From: Hyphomicrobiales bacterium
GTDB taxonomy: Bacteria > Pseudomonadota > Alphaproteobacteria > Rhizobiales > Beijerinckiaceae
DNA: 17,562 nt
Direction: 5' to 3'
NCBI GenBank assembly: GCA_027489835.1
Contig: JAIXZF010000162.1
Span: 1 to 17,562, forward strand
Shown one piece after another: positions 7,419 to 14,844 of the stretch. The notes under the pieces were generated by a model. That model ran no database searches. It saw only the letters and a program-made list of their open reading frames with translations, and had not been told where the DNA came from. Each line of letters starts with the position of its first letter. Positions within the stretch are counted from its first letter, which is position 1. The position numbers and the translations under genes are program-made.

Positions 7419-8240
7419 ATGACGGTCGGAACGGGGCTTCTCAAGGGCAAGCGCGGGCTCATCATGGGCGTCGCGAACAACCGCTCGATCGCCTGGGGCA
7501 TCGCCAGGGCCTGCGCCGACCAGGGCGCCGAGCTGGCGTTCACCTATCAAGGCGAGGCGCTGAAGAAGCGCGTCGAACCGCTGGCGAAGGAGGCCGGCGC
7601 GATCGTCGTGGGCCATTGCGACGTCACCGACGAAGCCAGCATCGACGCCGTATTCGCCGAGATCGAGCGGGCATGGGGCAAGCTGGACTTCGTGGTGCAC
7701 TGCATCGCGTTCGCCGACAAGAACGAGCTGACGGGCCGCTATGTCGAGACGACCGCCGGCAATTTCAGCCAGTCCCTGCTGATCTCCTGCTATTCCTTCA
7801 CGGCGATCGCGCAGCGGGCCGAGAAGCTGATGGCCGATGGCGGATCGCTGGTGACGCTGACCTATTACGGCGCCGAGAAATGGATGCCGCATTACAACGT
7901 CATGGGCGTGGCGAAGGCGGCGCTCGAGGCGTCGGTGCGCTATCTCGCCGCCGACCTCGGCCCCTCGAAGATTCGCGTCAACGCCATCTCCGCCGGGCCG
8001 ATCAAGACGCTGGCCGCCTCGGGCATCGGCGATTTCCGCTACATCCTGCGCTGGAACGAGTACAACGCGCCGCTCCGGCGCACGGTGACGATCGAGGAGG
8101 TGGGCGAGACCTGCGTCTACCTCGTCTCGGACTGGTCGCGCGGCATGACGGGCGAGATCCTGCACGTCGACTCCGGCTATCATGTCGTGGGCATGAAGAA
8201 TCCGGAAGCGCCGGATCTCAGCCTCGACAAGGCCGATTGA
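7419..8240 (+). CDS. fabI: Enoyl-[acyl-carrier-protein] reductase (NADH)
   Basis: FabI reduces trans-2-enoyl-ACP, the last step of each fatty-acid elongation cycle in the cytosol. The protein has 273 residues from the ATG at 7419. MGVANNRSIAWGIA (16-29) is the FabI-type cofactor loop. The active site is Tyr149, Tyr159 and Lys166 (Y-x6-K), with exactly the spacing of E. coli Tyr146, Tyr156 and Lys163. RVNAISAGPIKTLAASGI (186-203) holds the substrate-loop start, and the C-terminus is DLSLDKAD. Residue Ala96 matches E. coli Gly93, a position where changes reduce triclosan binding. Upstream in-frame starts (TTG 7344, ATG 7368 and 7377) are rejected because they lie in or beside the predicted promoter and would add a non-family leader. 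Confidence 0.96.
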   Translation: MTVGTGLLKGKRGLIMGVANNRSIAWGIARACADQGAELAFTYQGEALKKRVEPLAKEAGAIVVGHCDVTDEASIDAVFAEIERAWGKLDFVVHCIAFADKNELTGRYVETTAGNFSQSLLISCYSFTAIAQRAEKLMADGGSLVTLTYYGAEKWMPHYNVMGVAKAALEASVRYLAADLGPSKIRVNAISAGPIKTLAASGIGDFRYILRWNEYNAPLRRTVTIEEVGETCVYLVSDWSRGMTGEILHVDSGYHVVGMKNPEAPDLSLDKAD

Positions 8241-8305
8241 GCGGTCGCAACGGCCATGCGGCGTGAGCTTGCCCCGGGGCACGGTCCCCGTCTCCGACGC
8301 CGGCG

Positions 8306-8905
8306 ATGAAGCCGTTTCCGCTGCCTTCGGCGACGCTCTACCTGATCCGGCACGGCGAGACCGACTGGAACGCGGAAGGCCGGCTGCAAGGCGGCCGCGA
8401 CATTCCCCTCAACGATTTCGGGCGCGTGCAGGCCGAAGAAGCGGGACGCAGGCTGCGCGAGCTCGCACCCATGGCGGAAGACCTCGACTATGTCTGCTCG
8501 CCCATGAGCCGGGCGCGCGAGACCATGGAGATCGCCCGCGGCGCGATCGGGCTGCACCCGCCTTATTACCGGATCGACGAAAGGCTGCGCGAGATCACCT
8601 TCGGCGACTGGGAGGGGCTGACCTGGCGCGAGGTGAGGGCGCGCGAGCCGGAGCGGGCGCGGGCGCGCGAACGCGACAAATGGTTCTACGTGCCGCCGGC
8701 GGGCGAGAACTACCAGATGCTGCTGGAGCGCATCATGCCGGCCTTCGCCGGGCTGGAGCGCGACACCGTCGTCGTCAGCCATGGCGGGGTCATGCGCGCC
8801 GCGCTGGCCGGGTTCGGGCTCGAACGGCGCGGACAGGCCGAGAACCTCGACATCTGGCAGGGACGGATCCTGGTCGTGCGCGACGGCCGGCACGAATGGC
8901 GCTGA
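8306..8905 (+). CDS. Histidine phosphatase family protein (phosphoglycerate mutase-like)
   Basis: A 199-residue member of the histidine phosphatase superfamily, in which a His is transiently phosphorylated. LIRHGETDWN carries Arg15 and the nucleophile His16. Arg69 in SPMSRARET, the acidic residue in EITFGDWEG (about Glu96) and His159 in VVSHGGV complete the catalytic pocket. The length and GDWEG motif resemble broad-specificity phosphatases (GpmB/CobC-like) more than glycolytic phosphoglycerate mutase, so a glycolytic role is unlikely; the substrate is unknown. It follows fabI after 65 bases on the same strand, with no terminator seen, so it is probably co-transcribed. The ribosome binding site is weak. 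Confidence 0.92.
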   Translation: MKPFPLPSATLYLIRHGETDWNAEGRLQGGRDIPLNDFGRVQAEEAGRRLRELAPMAEDLDYVCSPMSRARETMEIARGAIGLHPPYYRIDERLREITFGDWEGLTWREVRAREPERARARERDKWFYVPPAGENYQMLLERIMPAFAGLERDTVVVSHGGVMRAALAGFGLERRGQAENLDIWQGRILVVRDGRHEWR

Positions 8906-9011
8906 CGCAAAAGCGCTTCGGCGGAATGCCCAACCGGTTCCACCCGGCCGCGACGGTGCGACCACGCGCCGCGCATTCACTTTGATCCGATCTGGCACTG
9001 TTGCATTCACG

Positions 9012-9034
9012 AACGGTTCAGTAGACTGATCGTT
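9012..9034. promoter_or_regulatory. Operator-like inverted repeat upstream of the peptide synthetase
   Basis: AACG (9012-9015) pairs with CGTT (9031-9034), and TCAGT (9018-9022) with ACTGA (9025-9029), around a two-base centre, with a small asymmetry between the two parts. The general look (AACGGTTCAGT...ACTGATCGTT) is like TetR-family operators. TTGCAT (9001-9006) and TAGACT (9022-9027), 15 bases apart, could be a weak promoter with its -10 inside the repeat, the position expected for a repressor site. No regulator gene is nearby. Confidence 0.35.
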
Positions 9035-9087
9035 AAGCAAGGCCCGATGGTTGGCGACGGCCCGTTCTTCTCGCGCGAGGGGACGAG

Positions 9088-9147
9088 ATGACCGGCGCAG
9101 GGGGATCCGAAGCAGGAGACAGGCCGACGCCGGTGAGCGAGGGTTAA
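9088..9147 (+). CDS. Possible 19-codon leader peptide before the peptide synthetase
   Basis: A short frame runs from ATG at 9088 to TAA at 9145-9147 and encodes MTGAGGSEAGDRPTPVSEG. It has the best ribosome binding site in this leader (GAGGGGACG, ending a few bases before the ATG), whereas the large gene downstream has almost none. Its stop codon overlaps the first bases of a hairpin that ends just before the main start. This layout fits a regulatory leader whose translation affects the hairpin. The peptide has no run of one codon as in amino-acid attenuators, so the signal, if any, is unknown. It may also be chance. Confidence 0.35.
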   Translation: MTGAGGSEAGDRPTPVSEG

Positions 9148-9175
9148 CGGCCCTCTTCGCCTTTTCGGCCGTTTT
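9146..9175 (+). terminator. Attenuator-like hairpin with U-run before the peptide synthetase start
   Basis: AACGGCC (9146-9152) and GGCCGTT (9167-9173) form a perfect seven-base stem with a 14-base loop, followed by TTTT (9172-9175, partly within the stem). The hairpin ends seven bases before the ATG at 9182. It could stop transcription or hide the start region from ribosomes. It is too far from the phosphatase stop (240 bases) to be simply that gene's terminator. Confidence 0.45.
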
Positions 9176-9181
9176 GGTGTC

Positions 9182-12100
9182 ATGAACGAAATCGTCACGA
9201 TCGCGACCGAGACGCCCTCAGCCGCAAACGCCTCCGTCCTGCGTGGCCCGGCGCGGCCGGATTTCCTGCGCGACGAGGTGCTGGGCGAGCTTTTCGCCGC
9301 TACCGTGACCATCAGGCCCACCCATGTCGCGATGCGCGACGCGGTCCGACACCTGACCTACGCCGAGGTCTGGACCGAGGCTAGCGCGATCGCCCGCGGG
9401 CTGGTGCGCAAGGGCGTCGGCCCGGGCTTGGTCGTCGGGCTCTGGATGCCGCGCGGCATCGACCTGCTGGTGGCGCAGATCGCGATCACGCTGTCGGGCG
9501 CGGCCTGGCTGCCCTTCGACGCCGACGCGCCCATCGACCGCATCGCCACCTGCCTCACCGATTGCGCGGCGAAGGGGCTGCTCACCGCCGACGACAGCCT
9601 GGCGAAAGCCGCCGAGGCCGGCGTCGCGCTGTGGTCATCCGAGGTACTGAAGGCCGAGGATGACGGCAAGGAGCTCGATGCGCGCGGGGCAGGCCTCACG
9701 GCCGACCATCCCGCCTACATGATCTACACCTCGGGCTCGACCGGGAAGCCCAAGGGCATCGTCGTCAGCCACCGCAACATCTGCCACTTCCTGCGCGCGG
9801 CGAACGATGTCTACGGCCTCAACGGCGATGACGTCGTGTTCCAGGGCGCGTCCGTGGCGTTCGACCTGTCGATGGAGGAGATCTGGGGCCCCTACCTCGC
9901 AGGAGCCACGCTCTACGTCGCCACCGCCCAGGTCATGGGCGACATCGAGAACATGCCAGCGCTGCTGGAGAACGCCGGCGTCACCGTGATCGACACGGTG
10001 CCGACGCTGCTGGGCGTGCTGCCGCGCGACATCACCACGCTGCGCATCATCATCCTGGGCGGCGAGGCGCTGCCGCCGGCCGTGCTGACCCGCTGGGCCA
10101 AGCCGGGCCGCCGACTGTTCAACACCTATGGGCCGACGGAGGCCACCGTGGTCGCGACGGTCGCGGAGCTACGCGCCGGCCAGCCCGTGACCATCGGCCA
10201 GCCGATCCCGAACTACACCTGCTACGTGGTCAACGAAGCCGGCGAGCTGTGCGCCCATGGCGAGCAGGGCGAACTCTGGATCGGCGGCCCGGGCGTGGCC
10301 GTGGGCTACCTGGCGAGGCCGGACCTCACCGCCGAGAAGTTCGTGCCCAACCGCTTCGGCGCTGTCGGCGACGAGAGGCTCTACCGGTCGGGCGACGCGG
10401 TCAGCATCGACGAGCAGGGCAACATCGCCTTCCACGGGCGCATCGACGATCAGGTCAAGATCCGCGGCTTCCGGGTCGAACTCGGCGAGATCGAGGCGAG
10501 GCTCGGCGAGGAGCCGGGCGTTTCGCAGGCGGCCGTAGCACTGCGCCATGATGACGGCATCGACAAGCTGGTCGCCTTCCTGGTGGCCGAGCCCGGGCAG
10601 CAGATCGACCGCGCGGCGCTGCGGACCAGCCTGCGCGCCAGCCTGCCGCCCTATATGATCCCATCGCATTGGGAGCAGGTGGATGCGCTGCCGCGCCTCG
10701 CTGCCTCCGGAAAGATCGACCGCAAGGCGCTGAAGGCCGCGCAGCTGACCGCGCCGCCCGCCAGCACGGTGCAGGCCCAGCCCGAGACAGAGACCGAAGG
10801 CGTGCTGCTCGAGGCGGCCAAGCCGCTTTTCAAGGGCCAGACGATCGCGTTCGAATCCGACTTCTTCACCGAGATGGGCGGCCATTCGCTGATCGCGGCG
10901 CAGTTCATCTCGGCGGTGAGGCAGTCGCCGCGCCATGCGATGATCACGCTGCAGGACGTCTACAATCTGAGGACCCTGCGCAGCATGGGCGCGGCGCTGG
11001 ACGAGCGCATCGCCGCCTCGGGCGGCGGGGGCGTGAAGGACCTGTCGTTCGAGCCGCCGCCGCTGATGCGGCGCTTCTGGTGCGGCCTCGCGCAGGCGGC
11101 GGCCATGCCGTTCATCCTGGGGCTGGTGACCATCCAGTGGCTCGGCCTGTTCCTGTCCTCGATCTTCCTGATCAAGGGCGGCACGTCGATCTGGCAGGAA
11201 ATGGCGATCCTGTGCGGCATCTACGTGCTGATCAACCTCGCCGTGAAGGCGACGATCATCGCGCTGAAATGGATCGTCATCGGGCGGACCAAGCCGGGCG
11301 TCTACCCGCTCTGGGGCGTCTACTATTACCGCGTCTGGCTCGTCTCGCGCCTCGTACAGACGACGACGCCGAAGTTTCTCCAGATGTCGCCGCTGATGCG
11401 CGTCTGGATCCGCCTGCTCGGCGGAAAGGTCGGCAAGGATTCGGTGATTTCCGAGTTCGAGGCCGGCGCCTGGGACCTCGTCAGCATCGGCCAGCGCGTC
11501 TCCACCGGCACCAAGGTCAAGATGGCCAATGTCGAGTACACGGCCAACGAGATGATCATCGCGCCGGTCGAGATCGGCGACTACGCCTATGTCGGCAATT
11601 CCTGCGTGATCTCGGGTGGAGCGGTGGTCAGTGAAGGCGCGGAGTTGCGCGACCTCACCTGCGTGCTGCCCGATCAGGTCATCGCGCCGTGGGAGGTCTG
11701 GGACGGCTCGCCGCCGCGCAAGGTCGGCATGGTCGACCGTGAGGCGCTGCCCGTGCATCCCGACGTGCCGAAATGGCAGCGCATGCTGCTCGGCGTCGGC
11801 TACTTCATCACCTACACGCTGGTGATGATGGTCGGCCTCGTGCCGATCTTCCCGGCCTTCTACGTGCTCTACAATCTCGATGCGTGGGTCGGGGGCGAGC
11901 TTGACTACACGATCGAGTGGAGCCAGCTGCTGTTCTACACCTGGCCGACGGCGCTGATCCTGATCGGCGTGTCGATGGTCATCGTCATCGCGGCGCGCTG
12001 GCTGATCCTGCCGCGCGTCAGGGCGGGCACCTACTCGATCTATTCGGGCTTCTATTTCCGCAAATGGACGATGGCGCTGTGCACCGAGGTCGTTCTCGAG

Positions 12101-13222
12101 ACGCTGAACTCGCTCTTCGCCACCGTCTACATGCGCTACTGGTACATCGCCATGGGCGCCAAGATCGGCAAGGGCTCGGAGATCTCGACCAACCTCGCGG
12201 GCCGCTACGACCTCGTCGACATCGGAGCCGGCAACTTCATCGGCGACGAGGCGATCTACGGCGACGAGGAAATCCGCAACGGCTACATGACGCTCGACAC
12301 GCTGAAGACCGGCGACCGCGTCTTCGTGGGCAATGCGGCCATCATCCCGGCCGGCTCGGTGATCGAGAGCGGCGCGCTGATCGGCGTGAAGTCCAAGGTG
12401 CCCGACTCCCTGCACGTCAAGGAGAACGAAACTTGGTTCGGCTCGCCCGCGATCAAGCTGCCGGTGCGGCAGAAGGTCGATCTCGGCCTTTCGGCCACCT
12501 ACGAGCCGCCGAGGCGGATGAAGCTGTGGCGCGCCACTTTCGAGGCGATGCACACCTCGCTGCCGACCGCGCTCTTCATCATGATGGGGTACATGACGGC
12601 CGACACGATCGAAGGCCCGATCTCCGACGGCGACTACCTGACCGCGATCGGCATCTTCCTCGCGGCCGGCGTCGTCATCGCGATCGCGCTCATCATGGTT
12701 TCGGTGGCCTTCAAATGGATCATGATGGGCGTGTACCGGCCCGTGATGAAGCCGATGTGGTCGTGGTGGGCGATGCGCACGGAAGCCTGCGCCGTGCTCT
12801 ATGGCGGGCTCGTCGGCAAGGCCTCGCTCGAGTACATGCGCGGCACGCCCTTCCTGCCCTGGGCGCTCAAGCTGTTCGGCACCAAGATCGGCAAGGGCGT
12901 GCTGATGGACTGGACCGACGTCACCGAGTTCGACTGCATCACGATCCGCGACTTCGCCGTCATCAACGCGCATTCGTGCCCGCAGACGCATCTTTACGAA
13001 GACCGTGTGATGAAGGTGGGCCGCATCGAGATCGGGCGCGGGGCGACCATCGGTTCGGGCTGCACGATCCTCTACGACACCAAGATCGGCGAGTTCGCCC
13101 GCATCGAGCCGCTGACGCTGGTGATGAAGGGCGAGCACATCCCCGGCCACTCGCTGTGGCAAGGCGCGCCGGCCGTGCCCTACATCCCGCACATCAAGCC
13201 GAAGCTGGCGGCCGCCGCGTGA
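9182..13222 (+). CDS. Pls/PosA-type membrane-bound non-ribosomal peptide synthetase
   Basis: A 1346-residue single-module synthetase resembling epsilon-poly-L-lysine synthetase (Pls). The adenylation domain (about 35-520) shows YTSGSTGKPKG (182-192), FDLS (227-230), NTYGPTE (314-320), YRSGD (401-405), GRIDDQVKIRGFRVELGEIE (419-438) and Lys511. The carrier domain follows, with phosphopantetheine Ser569 in GGHSL. The C-terminal half has three copies of a unit: two membrane segments (about 637-664 and 674-700; 867-897 and 914-943; 1124-1145 and 1152-1182), then a left-handed beta-helix domain ending in W-x-G-(S/A)-P (840-844, 1085-1089, 1326-1330). There is no condensation or thioesterase domain; in Pls the beta-helix domains do the chain elongation. 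My alignment to GrsA gives a pocket of D228, L229, E232, D271, I291, G293, T315, V323, V324, K511; the extra acidic residues suggest a basic amino acid. The ATG at 9182 is the only start after the in-frame stop at 9134. The phosphopantetheinyl transferase must be encoded elsewhere. Confidence 0.93.
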   Translation: MNEIVTIATETPSAANASVLRGPARPDFLRDEVLGELFAATVTIRPTHVAMRDAVRHLTYAEVWTEASAIARGLVRKGVGPGLVVGLWMPRGIDLLVAQIAITLSGAAWLPFDADAPIDRIATCLTDCAAKGLLTADDSLAKAAEAGVALWSSEVLKAEDDGKELDARGAGLTADHPAYMIYTSGSTGKPKGIVVSHRNICHFLRAANDVYGLNGDDVVFQGASVAFDLSMEEIWGPYLAGATLYVATAQVMGDIENMPALLENAGVTVIDTVPTLLGVLPRDITTLRIIILGGEALPPAVLTRWAKPGRRLFNTYGPTEATVVATVAELRAGQPVTIGQPIPNYTCYVVNEAGELCAHGEQGELWIGGPGVAVGYLARPDLTAEKFVPNRFGAVGDERLYRSGDAVSIDEQGNIAFHGRIDDQVKIRGFRVELGEIEARLGEEPGVSQAAVALRHDDGIDKLVAFLVAEPGQQIDRAALRTSLRASLPPYMIPSHWEQVDALPRLAASGKIDRKALKAAQLTAPPASTVQAQPETETEGVLLEAAKPLFKGQTIAFESDFFTEMGGHSLIAAQFISAVRQSPRHAMITLQDVYNLRTLRSMGAALDERIAASGGGGVKDLSFEPPPLMRRFWCGLAQAAAMPFILGLVTIQWLGLFLSSIFLIKGGTSIWQEMAILCGIYVLINLAVKATIIALKWIVIGRTKPGVYPLWGVYYYRVWLVSRLVQTTTPKFLQMSPLMRVWIRLLGGKVGKDSVISEFEAGAWDLVSIGQRVSTGTKVKMANVEYTANEMIIAPVEIGDYAYVGNSCVISGGAVVSEGAELRDLTCVLPDQVIAPWEVWDGSPPRKVGMVDREALPVHPDVPKWQRMLLGVGYFITYTLVMMVGLVPIFPAFYVLYNLDAWVGGELDYTIEWSQLLFYTWPTALILIGVSMVIVIAARWLILPRVRAGTYSIYSGFYFRKWTMALCTEVVLETLNSLFATVYMRYWYIAMGAKIGKGSEISTNLAGRYDLVDIGAGNFIGDEAIYGDEEIRNGYMTLDTLKTGDRVFVGNAAIIPAGSVIESGALIGVKSKVPDSLHVKENETWFGSPAIKLPVRQKVDLGLSATYEPPRRMKLWRATFEAMHTSLPTALFIMMGYMTADTIEGPISDGDYLTAIGIFLAAGVVIAIALIMVSVAFKWIMMGVYRPVMKPMWSWWAMRTEACAVLYGGLVGKASLEYMRGTPFLPWALKLFGTKIGKGVLMDWTDVTEFDCITIRDFAVINAHSCPQTHLYEDRVMKVGRIEIGRGATIGSGCTILYDTKIGEFARIEPLTLVMKGEHIPGHSLWQGAPAVPYIPHIKPKLAAAA

Positions 13223-13244
13223 GCGGGGCGGCCGCGCTCACGCG
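13216..13244. terminator. Palindrome covering both convergent stop codons
   Basis: CGCGTGAGCG (13216-13225) and CGCTCACGCG (13235-13244) form a perfect ten-base stem with a nine-base loop. The synthetase TGA (13220-13222) is in the left arm and the dihydroorotase stop (TCA on the plus strand, 13238-13240) is in the right arm. The two genes end only 15 bases apart, so this hairpin would serve both directions. No T-run follows on either side, so it may be a weak terminator or an mRNA 3' stabiliser. Confidence 0.55.
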
Positions 13245-14575
13245 CGCGGCAGCGACTCCTGGAAGCGGATGGCCTCGCCCATGGACGGGGTCACGAGGTC
13301 GTCCTCCCACATCACCTGATGGCCGCGCACGAAGGTGCCGATGGGCCAGCCGGTGACGGTGACGCCGTCATAGGGCGTCCAGCCGCATTTCGAGGCGATC
13401 CAGTCATTGGTGATAGTGCGCTGGCGCTTGAGGTCGATGACGGTGAAGTCGGCGTCGTAGCCGACCGCGATGCGCCCCTTGCGCGCCATGCCGAAGAGGC
13501 GGTTGGGGCCGTGGCTGGTCATGTCGACGAAGCGCTCCAGGCTCATGCGCCCCTCATTCACGTGGTTCAGCATGGTGGGCACCAGCGTCTGCACGCCGGT
13601 CATGCCGGAATGCGTGGCCGGATATTCGTGCTCCTTCTCCTCGCGGGTGTGCGGCGCGTGGTCGGAGCCGAGGATGTCGGCGATGCCGCTCACCACGCCC
13701 TTCCAGATTCCCTTGCGATGGGCCTCGTCGCGCACCGGCGGGTTCATCTGCGCGTAGGCGCCGAGGCGCTCGTAGCAATCGGGGGCGTGCAGCGTCAGGT
13801 GGTGAGGCGTCACCTCGACGCTCGCCACGTCCTTGTGGTCCTTCAGGAACTCCATCTCGTCCGCGGTCGAGATGTGCAGCACGTGGATGCGGGCTCCGCA
13901 GGCCCGCGCGATACGCACCAGCCGCTTCGTGCAGTTGAGCGCAACTTCGGGCGAGCGCCAGACCGGGTGGGAGGACGGATCGCCCGGCACGCGCAGAGGC
14001 ATGCGCTCGCGCAGCATCATCTCGTCTTCGGAGTGGAAGGCCGCGCGCCGGGCGGTGCGGCGCAGGATCTCCGTCACGCCCTCGTCGTCCTCCACCAGCA
14101 GGGCGCCGGTCGACGAGCCCATGAAGACCTTGATGCCCGCTGCGGCGGGGAGCCGCTCGAGTTCGGCCACGTCGCGGGCGTTCTCGTGCGTTCCGCCGAC
14201 GTAGAAGGCGAAGTCGCAATGCATGCGGTGATGCGCGGCCTTCACCTTGTCGGCCAGCGCCTCGGGCGTCGTCGTCAACGGGTTGGTGTTGGGCATCTCG
14301 AACACGGCCGTGACGCCGCCCATCACGGCCGCCCGCGAGCCGCTCTCCAGGTCTTCCTTGTGGGTCAGGCCCGGCTCACGGAAATGCACCTGGGTGTCCA
14401 CCACGCCGGGCAGCACGTGCAGGCCCCGGCAGTCGACGATGCGCCCGGCGGAGGCGCGCGTCAGGTCGCCGATGGCCGCGATGCGACCGCCCGTCACGCC
14501 GATGTCGCGCAGGTCCGAGCCGTCATGGTTCACCACGATGCCGCTGCGCAGGATGAGGTCGAAAATCTGGGTCAA
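13238..14575 (-). CDS. pyrC: Dihydroorotase
   Basis: A 445-residue amidohydrolase that closes carbamoyl-aspartate to dihydroorotate, the third step of pyrimidine synthesis. VDTQVHFREPG (59-69) has the metal site with His64; the usual first His of HxH is Gln62. The other metal ligands are in place: Lys149 (GIKVFMGSS), His181 (AFHSEDE), His234 (VLHIST) and Asp305 (GSDHAPHT). FEMPNTNP (92-99) binds substrate. As I recall, many alphaproteobacterial members share this DTQVHFREPG form, so it need not mean loss of activity, and related cyclic amidohydrolases remain possible. The start is a TTG at 14575 with a GGGGGGA ribosome binding site; no ATG in frame would keep the N-terminal beta strands. It stands alone, convergent with the synthetase, and pyrB is not in view. 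Confidence 0.88.
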   Translation of the reverse strand: MTQIFDLILRSGIVVNHDGSDLRDIGVTGGRIAAIGDLTRASAGRIVDCRGLHVLPGVVDTQVHFREPGLTHKEDLESGSRAAVMGGVTAVFEMPNTNPLTTTPEALADKVKAAHHRMHCDFAFYVGGTHENARDVAELERLPAAAGIKVFMGSSTGALLVEDDEGVTEILRRTARRAAFHSEDEMMLRERMPLRVPGDPSSHPVWRSPEVALNCTKRLVRIARACGARIHVLHISTADEMEFLKDHKDVASVEVTPHHLTLHAPDCYERLGAYAQMNPPVRDEAHRKGIWKGVVSGIADILGSDHAPHTREEKEHEYPATHSGMTGVQTLVPTMLNHVNEGRMSLERFVDMTSHGPNRLFGMARKGRIAVGYDADFTVIDLKRQRTITNDWIASKCGWTPYDGVTVTGWPIGTFVRGHQVMWEDDLVTPSMGEAIRFQESLPRA

Positions 14576-14710
14576 GGCGCGTCCCCCCGCATTTGAGCCA
14601 CCCTAGCGTTAGCCCACGCTCCGGCCCTGACGCAGAGCAAAGGCAACATGCCGGCCCTGCGCCAGAAGGCGGAGGAAGGGTGGGCAACGCTCCCGTCCGC
14701 TTCGACGACC

Positions 14711-14792
14711 GCCGTCCCGGACTCGAGCCGGGATCACAGGTCATGCGGCGCGGTGGAGGCTCATCCGATTGGCCCTGAGAGCCGTCCCGGCT
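14711..14792. repeat. Degenerate REP-like palindromic repeat
   Basis: TCCCGG (14715-14720) and CCGGGA (14728-14733) form a short palindrome in a context like the palindromic intergenic repeats common in alphaproteobacteria. A ten-base direct repeat, GCCGTCCCGG, is at 14711-14720 and again at 14781-14790. The second copy is part of a smaller hairpin (AGCCG 14780-14784 with CGGCT 14788-14792). The rest of the gap 14576-14803 shows no convincing gene; the frames that cross it read like translated repeat sequence. Confidence 0.4.
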
Positions 14793-14803
14793 GCGTCATC
14801 CCC

Positions 14804-14832
14804 TTGCCTCCCCAACCCCTTTCTGCCATACG
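14804..14832 (+). promoter_or_regulatory. Predicted promoter of rpmI-rplT
   Basis: TTGCCT (14804-14809) and CATACG (14827-14832) are 17 bases apart. Transcription would start near 14839, a few bases before the leader hairpin and about 100 bases before rpmI. The match to consensus is moderate. Confidence 0.4.
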
Positions 14833-14844
14833 CACGGCTTCGTT

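Noticed and set aside
6419..7543. 374-codon minus-strand frame over the DnaJ gene and fabI promoter
   Set aside because: It is antisense of a clear DnaJ-family gene, and its composition is typical of shadow frames.
8993..9005. TGGCAC...TTGCA resembling a sigma-54 promoter before the synthetase
   Set aside because: The GG and GC elements are three bases too close for the strict -24/-12 spacing.
10169..13192. Very long (1007-codon) open frame on the minus strand opposite the synthetase gene
   Set aside because: Its translation is rich in His, Arg, Asp and Val with no recognisable domain, as expected for the antisense of GC-rich coding DNA. The plus-strand gene shows clear domains over the same bases.
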